64,000 nucleotides of DNA from Bradyrhizobium sp. LTSP885 (GCF_000938305.1 NZ_JYMT01000004.1:186001-250000), one strand, 5' to 3'. Positions 39,314-49,233 are shown, counted from the stretch's first letter. Notes: a model not told the origin generated them from the letters alone. Numbers and translations: made by a program.

Positions 39314-41371
39314 TCAGTGTTTTGAAAGTGACCGAGTCCACGGCGACGCTCGGTGGACCGAAGATGCCTTCGTCTTCGACATCGACATACGCTCTGCGGC
39401 GAAGTGGTAACGGCCAGGTCGAGCGTATACGACGATTTGGTCGGAGTTCGTCAAAGGCACGAACTTTGCGAAGTCGACGTCGTTTGGCAGCGGAGAAACC
39501 GGTTCCTTGAACTCGTCTTTAGTCACCGCATAGGTGGTTGCATAGGAAGCAGCGAGCTCGTTGAATTTCGCCAAATCCCCACCTCTGAGATAGGACCACC
39601 CTTCCAACTCCTTGGCGGACCTCTGCAAGCTGACCTTCTGGGGGGTGCTCGATGGCAGCGCCGTCTCGGCGGTCACTTTGACAAACGCAGAGCTGCGGAT
39701 TGCTTCCTGGAAGCGCCCCGCATCGTAAGCAGACTGCCCGACATCCGTGATCAATGTCAGTCGCTCTGTAAGGTTCGTACTGCTTGAAGCCGCGACTGCA
39801 TAGAGCCTAGCCCGCTCGGAAGCATCGAGAGTCGTTGCCGCGACGTGTGCAATATCGTCCGCCTTGTAACCCATGTCAGCCAGCGCCCTTGTATTGATCT
39901 CGATGGCAAGCTTGTCATCGCCGCCCGACCATGCTTGAGGGTCGAGCGAGACAGACATCAGCCTGCCAGTCGCTGCCGTTTCCGCAACCAAAAGGGACGC
40001 GTATTGATTGTTACTGCGAGCAATCTGGAGATCGGCGCGTTGTGTGGCCTTGACATAGAGATCGTCGAGGAGATGGAGAACCGTCGCACTGTTGATGATC
40101 GAAGTATGATCGGCCTGCACCTCGGTGGTCTGTCGCGTCGTACTGACCAGGAAGTTCTGCGCGCTGTAAACAGGGACCGTGCCGTCACCCTGAACTATAC
40201 TGGATCCGTCGATGCTGTTGGAGACTCCAGAGTGAAGATGGAACCAGCCAAAAGTACGGTCGGTTTTTTCTCGTCCGAACAGATAGACGACGTCTGCCAC
40301 CGTTGCCGGGTCGAAATCGGCGATCTCGCACAACAGCTGCTCGGCCCGGCTAAGCATAGGCGCCAGATCGTGTTCGTAGTAGCTCGCGCGAACGGCAGGC
40401 GCGCCAATGCGGTGCAGCAGGTCATAGCGTCGCCAAGTGTCGACATCGAAGAGATTGAGAGGCTTGTTGTCATCGCCGACAACAGGGACCGATGCCTTGG
40501 CCAGGAGCGGCTTCTTCTGATTGCAATACTCGCTGGTCCGGATCGGAAGCAATTCGTATAGGCTCGGGTAAGAAATACCGGCTTGATTGATCGCATCGAG
40601 CAGGTAGTTACGCTCAAACCATCCGAGATATTTCCGGAGCCCCGTCAGCTCGTCAAACAGGATATTGTACCCCTCCGCGACCGCCTTGATCGCTTTTGGT
40701 GATCCAAGGTGGGGCGTTGCTACAAAAACGATCTGTGTAACATCCGGAGTCTTGCCGTTGGCGCAAGGTTCCTTGGCGTGCCGGGCCGCCCAAATCTTCG
40801 TCATCAGGCCGCCCATGCTGTGAGCAATAATGACGATCGGCGACGATTCAGCATGAGCTCGTACGAGACAGATGCGGTCTTTTAGGGCTTTAGCATTATC
40901 TCCGTTCGAAACGCGCCAGTCATAGTGGAAGACCGTCACCAGCGCGTCGTCGATGCTATCCACGGCGATCGCATCCGCCTTGGCCCGGATATAGTCCAGC
41001 GTGTCCCCATAGATGTCTTTGAAAAACAGGCTGTCAACGACGTCGGTTCTGTAAGTGCGGTCAGGCCTCAGGCTGAGGTCGACGCCGCTTCGGGTGACCG
41101 ATCCGATCGTTCCCCAAATATCCGAGCATTGACTGCCGTCGGCGTGACACTCCGAAATCTTGGAGCCCAGGATACCCGGTACGAACACTATCCTCGGCGC
41201 ATTCTTCCGCCTGGCTTGCCGCCGTTCCGAATAAAACTCGTTCTGCGCCGACTGTGGAATGTTTGCGAGGACGGCGGCGTCCGGCGCCTTGCTCGGGACA
41301 ACGATCTGCGCGTGGCTCGCGGTTGCACCGATCGCCAGAATGCAGACCATGAGCAGTTTCACCAGCGCCAT
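39314..41371 (-). CDS. Secreted LCAT-like alpha/beta hydrolase (lipase/acyltransferase)
   Basis: A 685-aa exported protein; ATG 41371 gives a clean signal peptide (ALVKLLMVCILAIGATASHA, cleavage after AHA). IVFVPGILGSKISEC opens the alpha/beta hydrolase fold in the style of lecithin:cholesterol acyltransferases, and IIAHSMGGLMTK carries the nucleophile Ser. A catalytic Asp probably lies near VQGDGTVPVYSAQ and the His at VQADHTSI. The C-terminal 200 residues (after about 470) are helical and may be TPR-like. It stands alone, convergent with the MFS gene. Phospholipase or acyltransferase activity is plausible; the substrate is unknown. Confidence 0.8.
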   Translation of the reverse strand: MALVKLLMVCILAIGATASHAQIVVPSKAPDAAVLANIPQSAQNEFYSERRQARRKNAPRIVFVPGILGSKISECHADGSQCSDIWGTIGSVTRSGVDLSLRPDRTYRTDVVDSLFFKDIYGDTLDYIRAKADAIAVDSIDDALVTVFHYDWRVSNGDNAKALKDRICLVRAHAESSPIVIIAHSMGGLMTKIWAARHAKEPCANGKTPDVTQIVFVATPHLGSPKAIKAVAEGYNILFDELTGLRKYLGWFERNYLLDAINQAGISYPSLYELLPIRTSEYCNQKKPLLAKASVPVVGDDNKPLNLFDVDTWRRYDLLHRIGAPAVRASYYEHDLAPMLSRAEQLLCEIADFDPATVADVVYLFGREKTDRTFGWFHLHSGVSNSIDGSSIVQGDGTVPVYSAQNFLVSTTRQTTEVQADHTSIINSATVLHLLDDLYVKATQRADLQIARSNNQYASLLVAETAATGRLMSVSLDPQAWSGGDDKLAIEINTRALADMGYKADDIAHVAATTLDASERARLYAVAASSSTNLTERLTLITDVGQSAYDAGRFQEAIRSSAFVKVTAETALPSSTPQKVSLQRSAKELEGWSYLRGGDLAKFNELAASYATTYAVTKDEFKEPVSPLPNDVDFAKFVPLTNSDQIVVYARPGRYHFAAERMSMSKTKASSVHRASPWTRSLSKH

Positions 41372-41532
41372 CGGCTCCTCCCCGGCCGCAAACACCCGTC
41401 CGATCAACGCTCCCACTACGGCCGCAGGGACTACGCTGAATTGGTGACCCAAGGAATAGCAACTTCACGTTGGTAAGTCACGACCAACTCTGCCGACGTG
41501 CACCGGCCGTGCTTGCCGATGCGCCAAGGGCC

Positions 41533-42222
41533 TCAGACGCGATTGGTTTGGCCCCTAAAGCCCGTCGCCAGCACGTAGCGCTCGGAGGAATCCTGCCGGC
41601 TCGCCGACGGTTTGACGTGGCGCACGGCGGCAAAATCGCGCTTCAGCTGCGTCTGCAGCTCGGCATCGGCGCCACTCTGGAACACCTTTGCCAAAAACGT
41701 CCCGCCGGGATTGAGCACCTCGCAAGCGAAATGGGCGGCGGTCTCGACCAGGCCGATGATGCGGAGTTGGTCGGTCTTGCGGTGGCCGGTGGTGTTGCCG
41801 GCCATGTCGGACATCACGAAATCGGCGCGGCCGCCCATCATCGCAAGCAGCTTCTCCGGCGCATCGTGATCGAGGAAATCGAGCTGCGCGAAGGCGACGC
41901 CGGGGATTTCGCCCATCTCCAGCAGATCGATCGCAACCACCTTGCCCTTGCCTTCGACGGCACCGGTGCGCTTGGCCGCGATCTGGCTCCAGCCGCCAGG
42001 CGCCGCGCCGAGGTCGACCACGGTCATGCCCGGCTTCAGCAGGCGATATTTGTCATCGATCTCCAGCAGCTTGAAAGCCGCGCGCGAGCGAAAGCCCATC
42101 GCCTTGGCCTTGGCGACGTAGGGGTCGTTGAGCTGCCGTTCCAGCCAGAGTTTTGACGACAATTTCCGCTTGCCGCCGCTCTTGACCGTGACGCGCAGCC
42201 GCCCGGTGGTATCTTTCGCCAT
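41533..42222 (-). CDS. rlmE: 23S rRNA (uridine-2552-2'-O)-methyltransferase RlmE
   Basis: A 229-aa FtsJ family enzyme that methylates U2552 in the ribosomal A-loop using [24 protein letters not shown] holds the first catalytic Lys, [13 protein letters not shown] is the SAM-binding motif, [14 protein letters not shown] carries the catalytic Asp, and [12 protein letters not shown] the second Lys. Length is slightly above E. coli RrmJ (209 aa) through a basic N-terminal extension. It is encoded downstream of the Ppx/GppA gene on the same strand, separated by a palindromic repeat. Confidence 0.95.
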   Translation of the reverse strand: MAKDTTGRLRVTVKSGGKRKLSSKLWLERQLNDPYVAKAKAMGFRSRAAFKLLEIDDKYRLLKPGMTVVDLGAAPGGWSQIAAKRTGAVEGKGKVVAIDLLEMGEIPGVAFAQLDFLDHDAPEKLLAMMGGRADFVMSDMAGNTTGHRKTDQLRIIGLVETAAHFACEVLNPGGTFLAKVFQSGADAELQTQLKRDFAAVRHVKPSASRQDSSERYVLATGFRGQTNRV

Positions 42223-42248
42223 GATGGTTTGCGTCTCGATGTGATCTT

Positions 42249-42394
42249 CTCCCTCGCCCCGCCCTTGCGGGGAGAGGGTCGGGGTGAGGGACTGCTTCCG
42301 CGTAACAAGTGAGAGATGATCTCGCGGAGACTCCCCCTCACCCGGATTTTTCGCTTCGCGTAAAATCCGGCCTCTCCCCGCAAGCGGGGCGAGG
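42249..42394. repeat. Extragenic palindromic repeat, CCTCGCCCCGC family
   Basis: An imperfect long inverted repeat: arms CCTCGCCCCGCCCTTGCGGG at the left and its near-complement CCCCGCAAGCGGGGCGAGG at the right, with an inner CTCACCC/GGGTGAG pair. It fills the gap between the ppx and rlmE genes. A near-identical copy is at 46,036-46,170. Such elements are a common feature of rhizobial chromosomes. Confidence 0.8.
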
Positions 42395-42406
42395 CAAGGA
42401 GACCTC

Positions 42407-43450
42407 CTAGCACGCCCGCAGCGCGCCGTCCTCGCGCATCATCTCGACCAGCATGCCCTCGCGCAGGCCGCGATCGGCGACGCGCAGCCGCGGCAGCGGG
42501 AATGCAGCCCGGATGGCGTCGAGGATGGCGCAGCCCGCCAGCACCAAATCGGCACGCTCGACGCTGATGCAGCTGCTTTGGACGCGCTCCTCGTAGCTCA
42601 TGGCGAGCAGCTTCTGGATCGTCGCCGTCACATCGGCATCGTTCATCCAGATGCTGTCGATGCGGCGGCGGTCGTAGCGCGGCAGATTGAGGAACACGCC
42701 GGCGAGCGTGGTCACGGTGCCCGAGGTGCCGAGCATGTGCATGTCGCGCAGGTCCGTTCCGTGCTCGGCCGCGAACGGCGCGACATGACGCGCGACTTCA
42801 TCGACCATGCACGCGTAGAGCTCCCGAGTGACGTTCTTGCCGCCGAAATGCTCGGCCAGCGTGACGACGCCGAGCGGAATCGACATCCACGCCTTGATCC
42901 GCGGTGCCCCGTTCGGCACCTCCGGATCACGCTCGATCCGCACCAGTTCGGTCGAGCCGCCGCCGATGTCGAACAGGATGGCGCCGCGCCCCTTCGGATC
43001 GAGCAGCGGCGAACAACCGATCACGGCGAGCGTCGCCTCGGTCTCGCGGTCGATCACTTCGAGCTTGATGCCGGTCTCGGCGGCGACGCGGGCGCGGAAA
43101 CTCTCGGCATTGCCAGCGGCCCGGCAGGCCTCGGTGGCGATCAGCCGCAGCCGGCGCGCCTTGCGATAGCGGATCTTGTCGCTGCAAATGCTGAGCGCTG
43201 CGATCGCGCGCTCGATCGCGGCCTCGCTGATGGAACCGGTCGCCGCGATGCCCTCGCCGAGCCGGATGATCCGCGAGAACGAGTCGACCACGCGGAACCC
43301 GTCGCCAGCCGGACTGGCGATCAGGAGCCGGCAGTTATTGGTGCCAAGGTCGAGCGCAGCGTAGACGCCCGCCGCCGCGCCTGCCGCAACCAGCCCTGGC
43401 GGGGCCACGCCGGCCGCAGGACCGTCGCAAAGCCGCACATCCTCATTCAT
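42407..43450 (-). CDS. Ppx/GppA family phosphatase
   Basis: A 347-aa exopolyphosphatase/guanosine pentaphosphate phosphatase-type protein of the ASKHA fold. The N-terminal phosphate-binding loop is [15 protein letters not shown], and the second is [25 protein letters not shown] lies in the C-terminal half. It hydrolyses polyphosphate ends or pppGpp in phosphate and stringent-response control. ATG 43450 was preferred to the TTG one codon upstream. The same-strand pairing with rlmE is frequent in alphaproteobacteria. Confidence 0.92.
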   Translation of the reverse strand: MNEDVRLCDGPAAGVAPPGLVAAGAAAGVYAALDLGTNNCRLLIASPAGDGFRVVDSFSRIIRLGEGIAATGSISEAAIERAIAALSICSDKIRYRKARRLRLIATEACRAAGNAESFRARVAAETGIKLEVIDRETEATLAVIGCSPLLDPKGRGAILFDIGGGSTELVRIERDPEVPNGAPRIKAWMSIPLGVVTLAEHFGGKNVTRELYACMVDEVARHVAPFAAEHGTDLRDMHMLGTSGTVTTLAGVFLNLPRYDRRRIDSIWMNDADVTATIQKLLAMSYEERVQSSCISVERADLVLAGCAILDAIRAAFPLPRLRVADRGLREGMLVEMMREDGALRAC

Positions 43451-43651
43451 CAAAACTGTCTTTCCGTGGGGCCTTCAGTCAGCCCGCCGAAGAATGTCCG
43501 TTCACGGAAACTTTAGCAGCGCCAAGGTCCTACGCAACAACCGTTCACATTGGGTCCATGCCCAATCGGGCGTTGTCGTTAAGGGAGGCGTGGTTTATCT
43601 GGTCAATGCCCGCCGAACCGGCACAAATCCGGGCATTTCAGGTCATTTCCG

Positions 43652-46027
43652 ATGCAAGATCATACGTCGCCCGTTTCGCTCGAAAACGCTATTGCACTGC
43701 AAAAATACGGTGTCGGGCAGCCGGTTCGCCGCAAGGAGGACGATACGCTGGTGCGCGGCAAGGGCCGCTACACCGACGATTTCTCGCTGCCGGGGCAAGC
43801 TTGGTGCTGGATGGTGCGCTCCTCCCATGCCCACGGGATCATCAAGGGCATCGACACCGCGGCCGCCAGGGCGATGCCCGGCGTGCTCGGCGTCTGGACC
43901 GGAACTGATCTGGCCGCGGCCGGCTACAACCCTTTCACCTGCGGGCTGCCGCTCAAAAGCCGCGACGGCTCGTCACTGCTGCAGACCAACCGCCCGGCGC
44001 TTGCGACCGACAAGGTGCGCTTTGTCGGCGATCCCGTGGCCTTTGTCGTAGCGGTATCAGCGGCGCAGGCGCGTGATGCGGCCGAGGCCGTCGAACTCGA
44101 CATCGAACCGCTGCCGGCGGTGACCGACGCTGCCGAGGCCGTCAAGCTCGGCGCGCCGCAGCTCTACGACAACATCCCGAACAATGTCGCGCTCGACTAT
44201 CACTATGGCGACACGACCAAGATCGAGGCGGCGTTCGCCAGCGCCGCACACGTCACAAAACTCGACATCGTCAACACCCGCGTCGCCGTGGTCTCGATGG
44301 AGCCGCGCGTGGCACTCGCCGATTATGACAAAGCAACCGAGCGCTTCACGCTGCAGGTGCCGACCCAGGGCGTATCCGGCAACAAGGCCATCATGGCCAA
44401 GCTGCTCAATGTGCCGGCGGACAAGGTTCGCATCCTGACCGCTAATGTCGGCGGCTCCTTCGGCATGAAGAACCTCAACTATCCCGAATACACCTGCATC
44501 GCGCATGCGGCTCGGCAATTGGGACGCCCGGTGAAGTGGCTCGACGAGCGTTCGACCAGCTTCCTCTCCGACAGCCAGGGCCGCGCGCAACTGATCCATG
44601 CCGAGCTCGCGCTCGATGCCGGCGGCAAGTTCCTCGCGGTGCGGCTATCAGGCTACGGCAATCTCGGCGCCTATATCACTGGCGTCTCGCCGGGCCCGCT
44701 GTCGCTCAACACCGGCAAGAACCTCGCCAGCGTCTACCGCACGCCGCTGCTCAGCGTCGACATCAAGACGGTTTTGACCAACACCACGCTGATGGGCGCC
44801 TATCGCGGCGCCGGCCGGCCCGAGGCCAACTATTACATGGAGCGGCTGATCGACACCGCCGCCGACGAGATGGGCATCAATCGCCTCACCTTGCGCAAGC
44901 GCAACTTCATCAAGCCGTCGCAACTGCCGTTCCCGGCCGCCTCAGGCGTCACCTATGACAGCGGCGATTTCGCCGGCGTGTTCCAGAAAGCGCTGGAGAT
45001 CTCCGACTACGAGAATTTCGCCAAGCGCAAGAAGGCGAGCAGAAAGAACGGCAGGCTGCGCGGCATCGCGGTCGGTTCCTATCTCGAGGTTACCGCGCCG
45101 CCGAGCGGCGAGCTCGGCAAGATCACCTTCGAGCCTGACGGATCGGTGAAGCTCACCACCGGCACGCTCGACTATGGCCAGGGTCACGCCACGCCGTTCG
45201 CACAGGTTCTATCAGCGCAGCTTGGCGTCCCCTTCGAGAAGATCACGCTCGAACAGGGCGACAGCGATATCGTCCGTTTCGGCAACGGCACCGGCGGCTC
45301 GCGCTCGATCACCGCGACTGGACAGGCGATCGTGGAAGCGTCCGCGCTGGTCGTCGAGAAAGGCAAGAAGGCCGCCGCGCATCTGCTGGAGGCCTCCGAG
45401 GCCGACATCGAGTTCGGCGACGGCCGCTTCACGATCGCCGGCACCGACCGTTCGATCGGCATCATGGAGCTCGCCGAACGTGTGCGCGAGGGCAAGATGC
45501 CGGAAGGCACACCTGAGACGCTCGACGTCGACCACGCCAGCAAGGAGACCGCATCGACCTTCCCGAACGGCTGTCACGTCGCCGAGGTCGAGATCGATCC
45601 TGATACGGGCGTGACGCGGATCGTCCGCTACTTCGCGGTCAACGATTTCGGCACTGTGGTCAATCCGATGATCGTCGCCGGCCAATTGCATGGCGGCGTC
45701 GTGCAGGGCATCGGGCAGGCGCTGATGGAGGAAGTGAGCTACGACGAAAGCGGCCAGCCGATCACCGGCTCGTTCATGGACTACGCGCTGCCGCGCGCCG
45801 GCGACGTTCCGCCGATGGAAGCCGGCGATCACCCCTCGCCCGCGAAATCCAATCCGCTCGGCACCAAGGGCTGCGGCGAAGCCGGCTGCGCCGGCAGTCT
45901 CGTTTGCATCGTCAATGCTGTCGTGGACGCGCTGTCGGACTACGGCATCAAGCACATCAACATGCCGCTGACGCCGGAGCGTGTGTGGCGCGCGATCCAG
46001 GATGCGAAGAAGGCGACGGCGGCGTAG
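43652..46027 (+). CDS. Molybdopterin-binding large subunit, CoxL/xanthine dehydrogenase family (form II)
   Basis: A 791-aa catalytic subunit of an aerobic CO dehydrogenase-like molybdenum hydroxylase. The active-site loop reads AYRGAGRPEANYYMERLID near residue 383, the form II signature (form I CoxL has AYRCSFR). Molybdopterin motifs include GGSFGMKNLNYPEY and the C-terminal GTKGCGEAGCAGS with the conserved catalytic Glu. No small FeS (CoxS) or FAD (CoxM) subunit gene adjoins it, so the enzyme must pair with subunits encoded elsewhere or be an orphan. True CO oxidation is doubtful for form II; a different aldehyde or heterocycle is more likely. The 201 bases upstream hold no clear promoter. 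Confidence 0.9.
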   Translation: MQDHTSPVSLENAIALQKYGVGQPVRRKEDDTLVRGKGRYTDDFSLPGQAWCWMVRSSHAHGIIKGIDTAAARAMPGVLGVWTGTDLAAAGYNPFTCGLPLKSRDGSSLLQTNRPALATDKVRFVGDPVAFVVAVSAAQARDAAEAVELDIEPLPAVTDAAEAVKLGAPQLYDNIPNNVALDYHYGDTTKIEAAFASAAHVTKLDIVNTRVAVVSMEPRVALADYDKATERFTLQVPTQGVSGNKAIMAKLLNVPADKVRILTANVGGSFGMKNLNYPEYTCIAHAARQLGRPVKWLDERSTSFLSDSQGRAQLIHAELALDAGGKFLAVRLSGYGNLGAYITGVSPGPLSLNTGKNLASVYRTPLLSVDIKTVLTNTTLMGAYRGAGRPEANYYMERLIDTAADEMGINRLTLRKRNFIKPSQLPFPAASGVTYDSGDFAGVFQKALEISDYENFAKRKKASRKNGRLRGIAVGSYLEVTAPPSGELGKITFEPDGSVKLTTGTLDYGQGHATPFAQVLSAQLGVPFEKITLEQGDSDIVRFGNGTGGSRSITATGQAIVEASALVVEKGKKAAAHLLEASEADIEFGDGRFTIAGTDRSIGIMELAERVREGKMPEGTPETLDVDHASKETASTFPNGCHVAEVEIDPDTGVTRIVRYFAVNDFGTVVNPMIVAGQLHGGVVQGIGQALMEEVSYDESGQPITGSFMDYALPRAGDVPPMEAGDHPSPAKSNPLGTKGCGEAGCAGSLVCIVNAVVDALSDYGIKHINMPLTPERVWRAIQDAKKATAA

Positions 46028-46035
46028 GTCTCTCC

Positions 46036-46170
46036 GCTCCCTCGCCCCGCTCTTGCGGGGAGAGGGCGGGGCGGCTCTATCCGCGAGTCTTGAGCATAGT
46101 GAGACCTGTACCCCCTCACCCGGATCGCATCTTCGATGCGATCCGACCTCTCCCCGCAAGCGGGGCGAGG
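46036..46170. repeat. Extragenic palindromic repeat, CCTCGCCCCGC family (second copy)
   Basis: Same family as 42,249-42,394: CCTCGCCCCGCTCTTGCGGG at the left and CCCCGCAAGCGGGGCGAGG at the right. It lies between the CoxL-like gene and the TPR gene, and could terminate transcription from the former. Confidence 0.8.
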
Positions 46171-46265
46171 TGAAGGACGCAGCCGTGATTGCTGTGGCCG
46201 TATGATTCACTTCCGCATCCCACATAAGTGATGCTAGACGATCCAGACGTGTGGGCGGTGGCGAC

Positions 46266-47123
46266 ATGCTGCGACGACTGAAGGTGCTATTCCACTACTC
46301 CAAGGCGGACGCGGCCTTGCGGCGCGGCAAATTCGATCGCGCCGTTGACGACCTGAGCAAGGTCATACAGGCTGCCCCCGACAACACCGCTGCCTACCAT
46401 GACCGAGGCGTCGCCCGGCAGGGAATGGGCAATTATCGCGGGTCAATCGACGACTTCAACGCGGCCATCGCAATCGATCCGCGCATGATGATGACCTATT
46501 CCAGCCGCGGGATTTCGTGGAAATTGCTCGGCGATTTCGAGCGTGCCGCTTCGGATCAGGCCAAGGCGAGCGCCTTGTCCCCACGGTTTGCGAGCGCGCA
46601 TGCAGAACTTGGCGTCGTCTATCTGTGCAAGCATGATCTCGACAACGCCGTTCGCAGCCTGACGACAGCGATCAGTCTGGCGCCCAATGAACCAAATCAC
46701 CTCAAGCAACGCGGCTTCGCGTTCTTTTGTCAGGGCAACTTCAAGGCCGCGATCGTCGACCTGCAACAGGCCTACGATATCGCAAACGACGCATACGCCC
46801 TTCTATTCCTGCATCTTGCCCGCGTGAAGACGAACGCGAATGCCTCCGCGGCATTGGAGACGGACGCAAGCCAGCTGAGAACCTGGCATTGGCCGTCCGC
46901 GGTTGTCGGGCTTTTCCTCGAGCGACTCTCGGCCGACGCAACGATCGCAGCCGCCGGTACGCCGGATGAGCTTGCCGAAGTGCAATTCTATCTCGGGCAA
47001 TGGCACCTGATCCACGGAGATCGCGCCGAGGCAAGGAAGGCGCTGCAAGCGGCCATTCAAGCGTGCCCGCCATGGTTCACCGAGCACACCGCCGCGCTAG
47101 CCGAGTTGCAGCGCCTCGACTAG
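46266..47123 (+). CDS. Tetratricopeptide repeat protein
   Basis: A 285-aa protein of TPR helices: FDRAVDDLSKVIQAAPDNTA, YHDRGVARQGMGNYRGSIDD, YSSRGISWKLLGDFERAASD and similar 34-residue units up to about residue 170. The helical, less canonical C-terminal third (LAEVQFYLGQWHLIHGDRAE) continues the solenoid. TPR proteins bind partners rather than catalyse. There is no signal peptide. The start could be GTG at 46251 or ATG at 46266; I use the ATG. No operon partner is evident, so the role is unknown. Confidence 0.82.
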   Translation: MLRRLKVLFHYSKADAALRRGKFDRAVDDLSKVIQAAPDNTAAYHDRGVARQGMGNYRGSIDDFNAAIAIDPRMMMTYSSRGISWKLLGDFERAASDQAKASALSPRFASAHAELGVVYLCKHDLDNAVRSLTTAISLAPNEPNHLKQRGFAFFCQGNFKAAIVDLQQAYDIANDAYALLFLHLARVKTNANASAALETDASQLRTWHWPSAVVGLFLERLSADATIAAAGTPDELAEVQFYLGQWHLIHGDRAEARKALQAAIQACPPWFTEHTAALAELQRLD

Positions 47124-47145
47124 ACCAAGCTTTGTGGTGACTGCG

Positions 47146-47166
47146 CCTACGCCGCCGCCTGCTCAC
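47146..47166. repeat. 21-bp direct repeat, left copy (flanks isomerase gene)
   Basis: CCTACGCCGCCGCCTGCTCAC is identical to bases 47,781-47,801, where it encodes the C-terminus of the hot-dog protein gene. The two copies flank the isomerase gene exactly. Confidence 0.7.
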
Positions 47167-47170
47167 CCGA

Positions 47171-47779
47171 TCAGCCCATCATCTTCAGCGCGCGGTCCAG
47201 CAGCTCCAGCCGATCCTGCCCCCAGAAAATTTCGCCCGACGGCAGCACATAGCTCGGCGCACCGAACACGCCGGCTTTCAGCGCATCCTGCGTGTTCTGC
47301 TCGTAGAGTTGATCAAGCTCGGCATCCGGCAGACCGCCGGCGCGCAATGCCACTGCATCGAGGCCGGCGCGCTGCGCTGCCGCGGACATGACAGCGGCGT
47401 CGGCCAGCGACTCCTCGCGCTCCCAGATCGCACGACCGAATTCCAGCGACAGGCGGTGCGCGTCCTTGCCCTGCAGCGCTGCCGCAATGACGAGACGCAC
47501 GGCTGCGAGATCGTCGCTCGGAAAATGTTTCGGCTCGACGTTGAGCGGAATGCCGCGCACCTCGCGCCAGCGCCGGAGCTCCATCAGCCGGTAGGCCTGC
47601 CGCTGCGGCGAGCGTTTGGGCAACGGAAGGCCGCCGGTCTGCTCGAAGATCGGACCGAACTTGCTGGGCTTGACGTTGACTGTCGCGCCGTAGCGGCGCG
47701 CGATCTCCGCAAACGGCGCGCTGCCCATGTAGGTCCAGGGCGAGTTCAGCGACAGATAATAGTCGATGGTGATGGACAT
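47171..47779 (-). CDS. 2-hydroxychromene-2-carboxylate isomerase-like protein (DsbA/GST-kappa fold)
   Basis: A 202-aa thioredoxin-superfamily isomerase. The opening ITIDYYLSLNSPWTYMGSAP contains the conserved Ser (SPW) in place of the redox Cys pair, as in the naphthalene-pathway isomerase family. IPLNVEPKHFPSDD and the C-terminal VFGAPSYVLPSGEIFWGQDR (the family GVPTF-like block) complete the fold. It uses glutathione in aromatic compound breakdown, but the genomic neighbours do not reveal a pathway. It lies 2 bases downstream of the hot-dog protein gene and is flanked by a direct repeat. Confidence 0.9.
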   Translation of the reverse strand: MSITIDYYLSLNSPWTYMGSAPFAEIARRYGATVNVKPSKFGPIFEQTGGLPLPKRSPQRQAYRLMELRRWREVRGIPLNVEPKHFPSDDLAAVRLVIAAALQGKDAHRLSLEFGRAIWEREESLADAAVMSAAAQRAGLDAVALRAGGLPDAELDQLYEQNTQDALKAGVFGAPSYVLPSGEIFWGQDRLELLDRALKMMG

Positions 47780-47780
47780 C

Positions 47781-47801
47781 CCTACGCCGCCGCCTGCTCA
47801 C
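47781..47801. repeat. 21-bp direct repeat, right copy
   Basis: Identical to bases 47,146-47,166; overlaps the last codons of the hot-dog protein gene (Ala-rich end). Confidence 0.7.
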
Positions 47802-48594
47802 GCGGCTGAACAATTGCGATGTGCCGGCAATGCGCCAGCGGCGTGGAGCCGTTGGCGACAACCAGCGCGTCGAGCTCGACGAAGCGGTGGCCCTTCTTTT
47901 CGTAATTGTCCGACACCTTGGCGCGCGCGGTCAGCTCGTCGCCGATCTTCGATGCTGACAAGAGCTGCATCCGCGTGCCGACATGGATCCAGGGACCGAG
48001 GATCGCATTGTCGACCAGCACCTTGTTCATCACCCGCGGCAGCAGGCCGGGATGACCGAGACCTTCGCGGAGGTAGATCGGGTCGGTCTCCCTGATGTCG
48101 GCGAGATAATCCTTTGCAGCATCGCCCGACCAGTCGCGCGGGATGGTGCCGAGCCACTTGCCCAGAGGGTAGGACGACGGGCTAACCGGCTTGCGCTCGG
48201 CGACGGCGGCAATCTGCTCGTAGTAGTTCACCGACACGGCTGGAGCATTCGCCGGCAACGACGCAGTGCCCGTTGCACAGAGCTCGCCGCGGCTGTGCAC
48301 CTCGATCGCGAGCACGCCGCCGTCCTCCCTGCCCGTCAGCTCCGCGGTTTCACCGTCATAGACCGGCTTGACGAACCGCGCCTCGATCAGGCCGCGTCCG
48401 AGGAAATCACGGCCCCATCGCTCCACCGGCAGATGCATCATGTAGGCCATGACGTCGACGCCGGGCACCAGCCCGCCGGAAAAGCCGAACTTCCGCGCCA
48501 CCGCGTCGTCGTGGATCTTGTTCTCGGACAGTTTCGAGGTGTTGTAGGCCGAGACGCGGTAGGTTTGCTGGGCCGCCATTTGCTGGGAAGTCAT
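47782..48594 (-). CDS. MaoC-like hot-dog fold protein (acyl dehydratase family)
   Basis: A 270-aa protein; ATG 48594 was chosen because the longer frame runs through the opposite-strand gene's upstream region. [20 protein letters not shown] resembles the substrate-binding stretch of MaoC dehydratases, and [20 protein letters not shown] the N-terminal hot-dog strand. [20 protein letters not shown] in the C-half suggests a second hot-dog domain. It could hydrate or bind an acyl-CoA. The classical catalytic Asp-His pair is only partly evident, so activity is uncertain. The isomerase gene follows within 2 bases. Confidence 0.7.
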   Translation of the reverse strand: MTSQQMAAQQTYRVSAYNTSKLSENKIHDDAVARKFGFSGGLVPGVDVMAYMMHLPVERWGRDFLGRGLIEARFVKPVYDGETAELTGREDGGVLAIEVHSRGELCATGTASLPANAPAVSVNYYEQIAAVAERKPVSPSSYPLGKWLGTIPRDWSGDAAKDYLADIRETDPIYLREGLGHPGLLPRVMNKVLVDNAILGPWIHVGTRMQLLSASKIGDELTARAKVSDNYEKKGHRFVELDALVVANGSTPLAHCRHIAIVQPREQAAA

Positions 48595-48728
48595 GGGTTT
48601 TCCCTTATTTCGCTGGTTTTCTGGCGGTAATGGTAGTCGAACAAAGAGGCATGGCAAGCCTCCCGTTTTGCTCGCAATTTTCCGCGCCATGGAGTACATG
48701 CGGGGCACCCGCGCGAACCCTTGAATCG

Positions 48729-49226
48729 ATGACTGAAACCGCTGCTCCCACCCGCATTTATGTCGATGCCGACGCCTGCCCGGTGAAGGACGAGATCTAC
48801 CGCGTCGCAATCCGCCTTGGCGTTCCCGTCAGCGTGGTCGCGGGTAATTTCATCCGCGTGCCGCAGGATCCCCTGATCGAGCGCATCGCCGCCGGTCCCG
48901 GCATGGATGCCGCCGACGACTGGATCGCGGAACGCGCGCATGAGGGCGACGTCGTGATCACCTCGGACATTCCGCTGGCGAGCCGCTGCGTCAAGGCCGG
49001 CGCCGAGGTGATCGCGCCGAACGGAAAGCCCTTCACCGAACAGTCGATCGGCATGACGCTCGCGGTGCGTAACCTGATGACTGACCTGCGCTCGTCGGGC
49101 GAAATCACCGGCGGGCCGAAATCCTATTCGCCGCGCGACCGCTCGACCTTCCTGTCGGCGCTCGACCAGACCATCCGCCGCATCCAGCGCCAGCGGGCAC
49201 AAGCGCCCGCGCCGAACCAGAATTGA
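48729..49226 (+). CDS. YaiI/YqxD (UPF0178) family protein
   Basis: A 165-aa protein starting ATG 48729 (a longer frame exists but has no support). It has the family pattern [19 protein letters not shown] at the N-terminus, [20 protein letters not shown] in the centre and the C-terminal [19 protein letters not shown]. These are PIN-like folds with acidic residues (DAD, TSD), hinting at nuclease activity, but the biochemical role is unknown. It is 7 bases upstream of the ABC-F gene and probably co-transcribed. Confidence 0.93.
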   Translation: MTETAAPTRIYVDADACPVKDEIYRVAIRLGVPVSVVAGNFIRVPQDPLIERIAAGPGMDAADDWIAERAHEGDVVITSDIPLASRCVKAGAEVIAPNGKPFTEQSIGMTLAVRNLMTDLRSSGEITGGPKSYSPRDRSTFLSALDQTIRRIQRQRAQAPAPNQN

Positions 49227-49233
49227 AGCAATC

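Noticed and set aside
45212..46267. Minus-strand 351-aa frame opposite the CoxL-like gene
   Set aside because: It runs through a strongly recognised molybdoenzyme and an extragenic palindrome. The product is Arg/Asp/Ala-rich without any family features.
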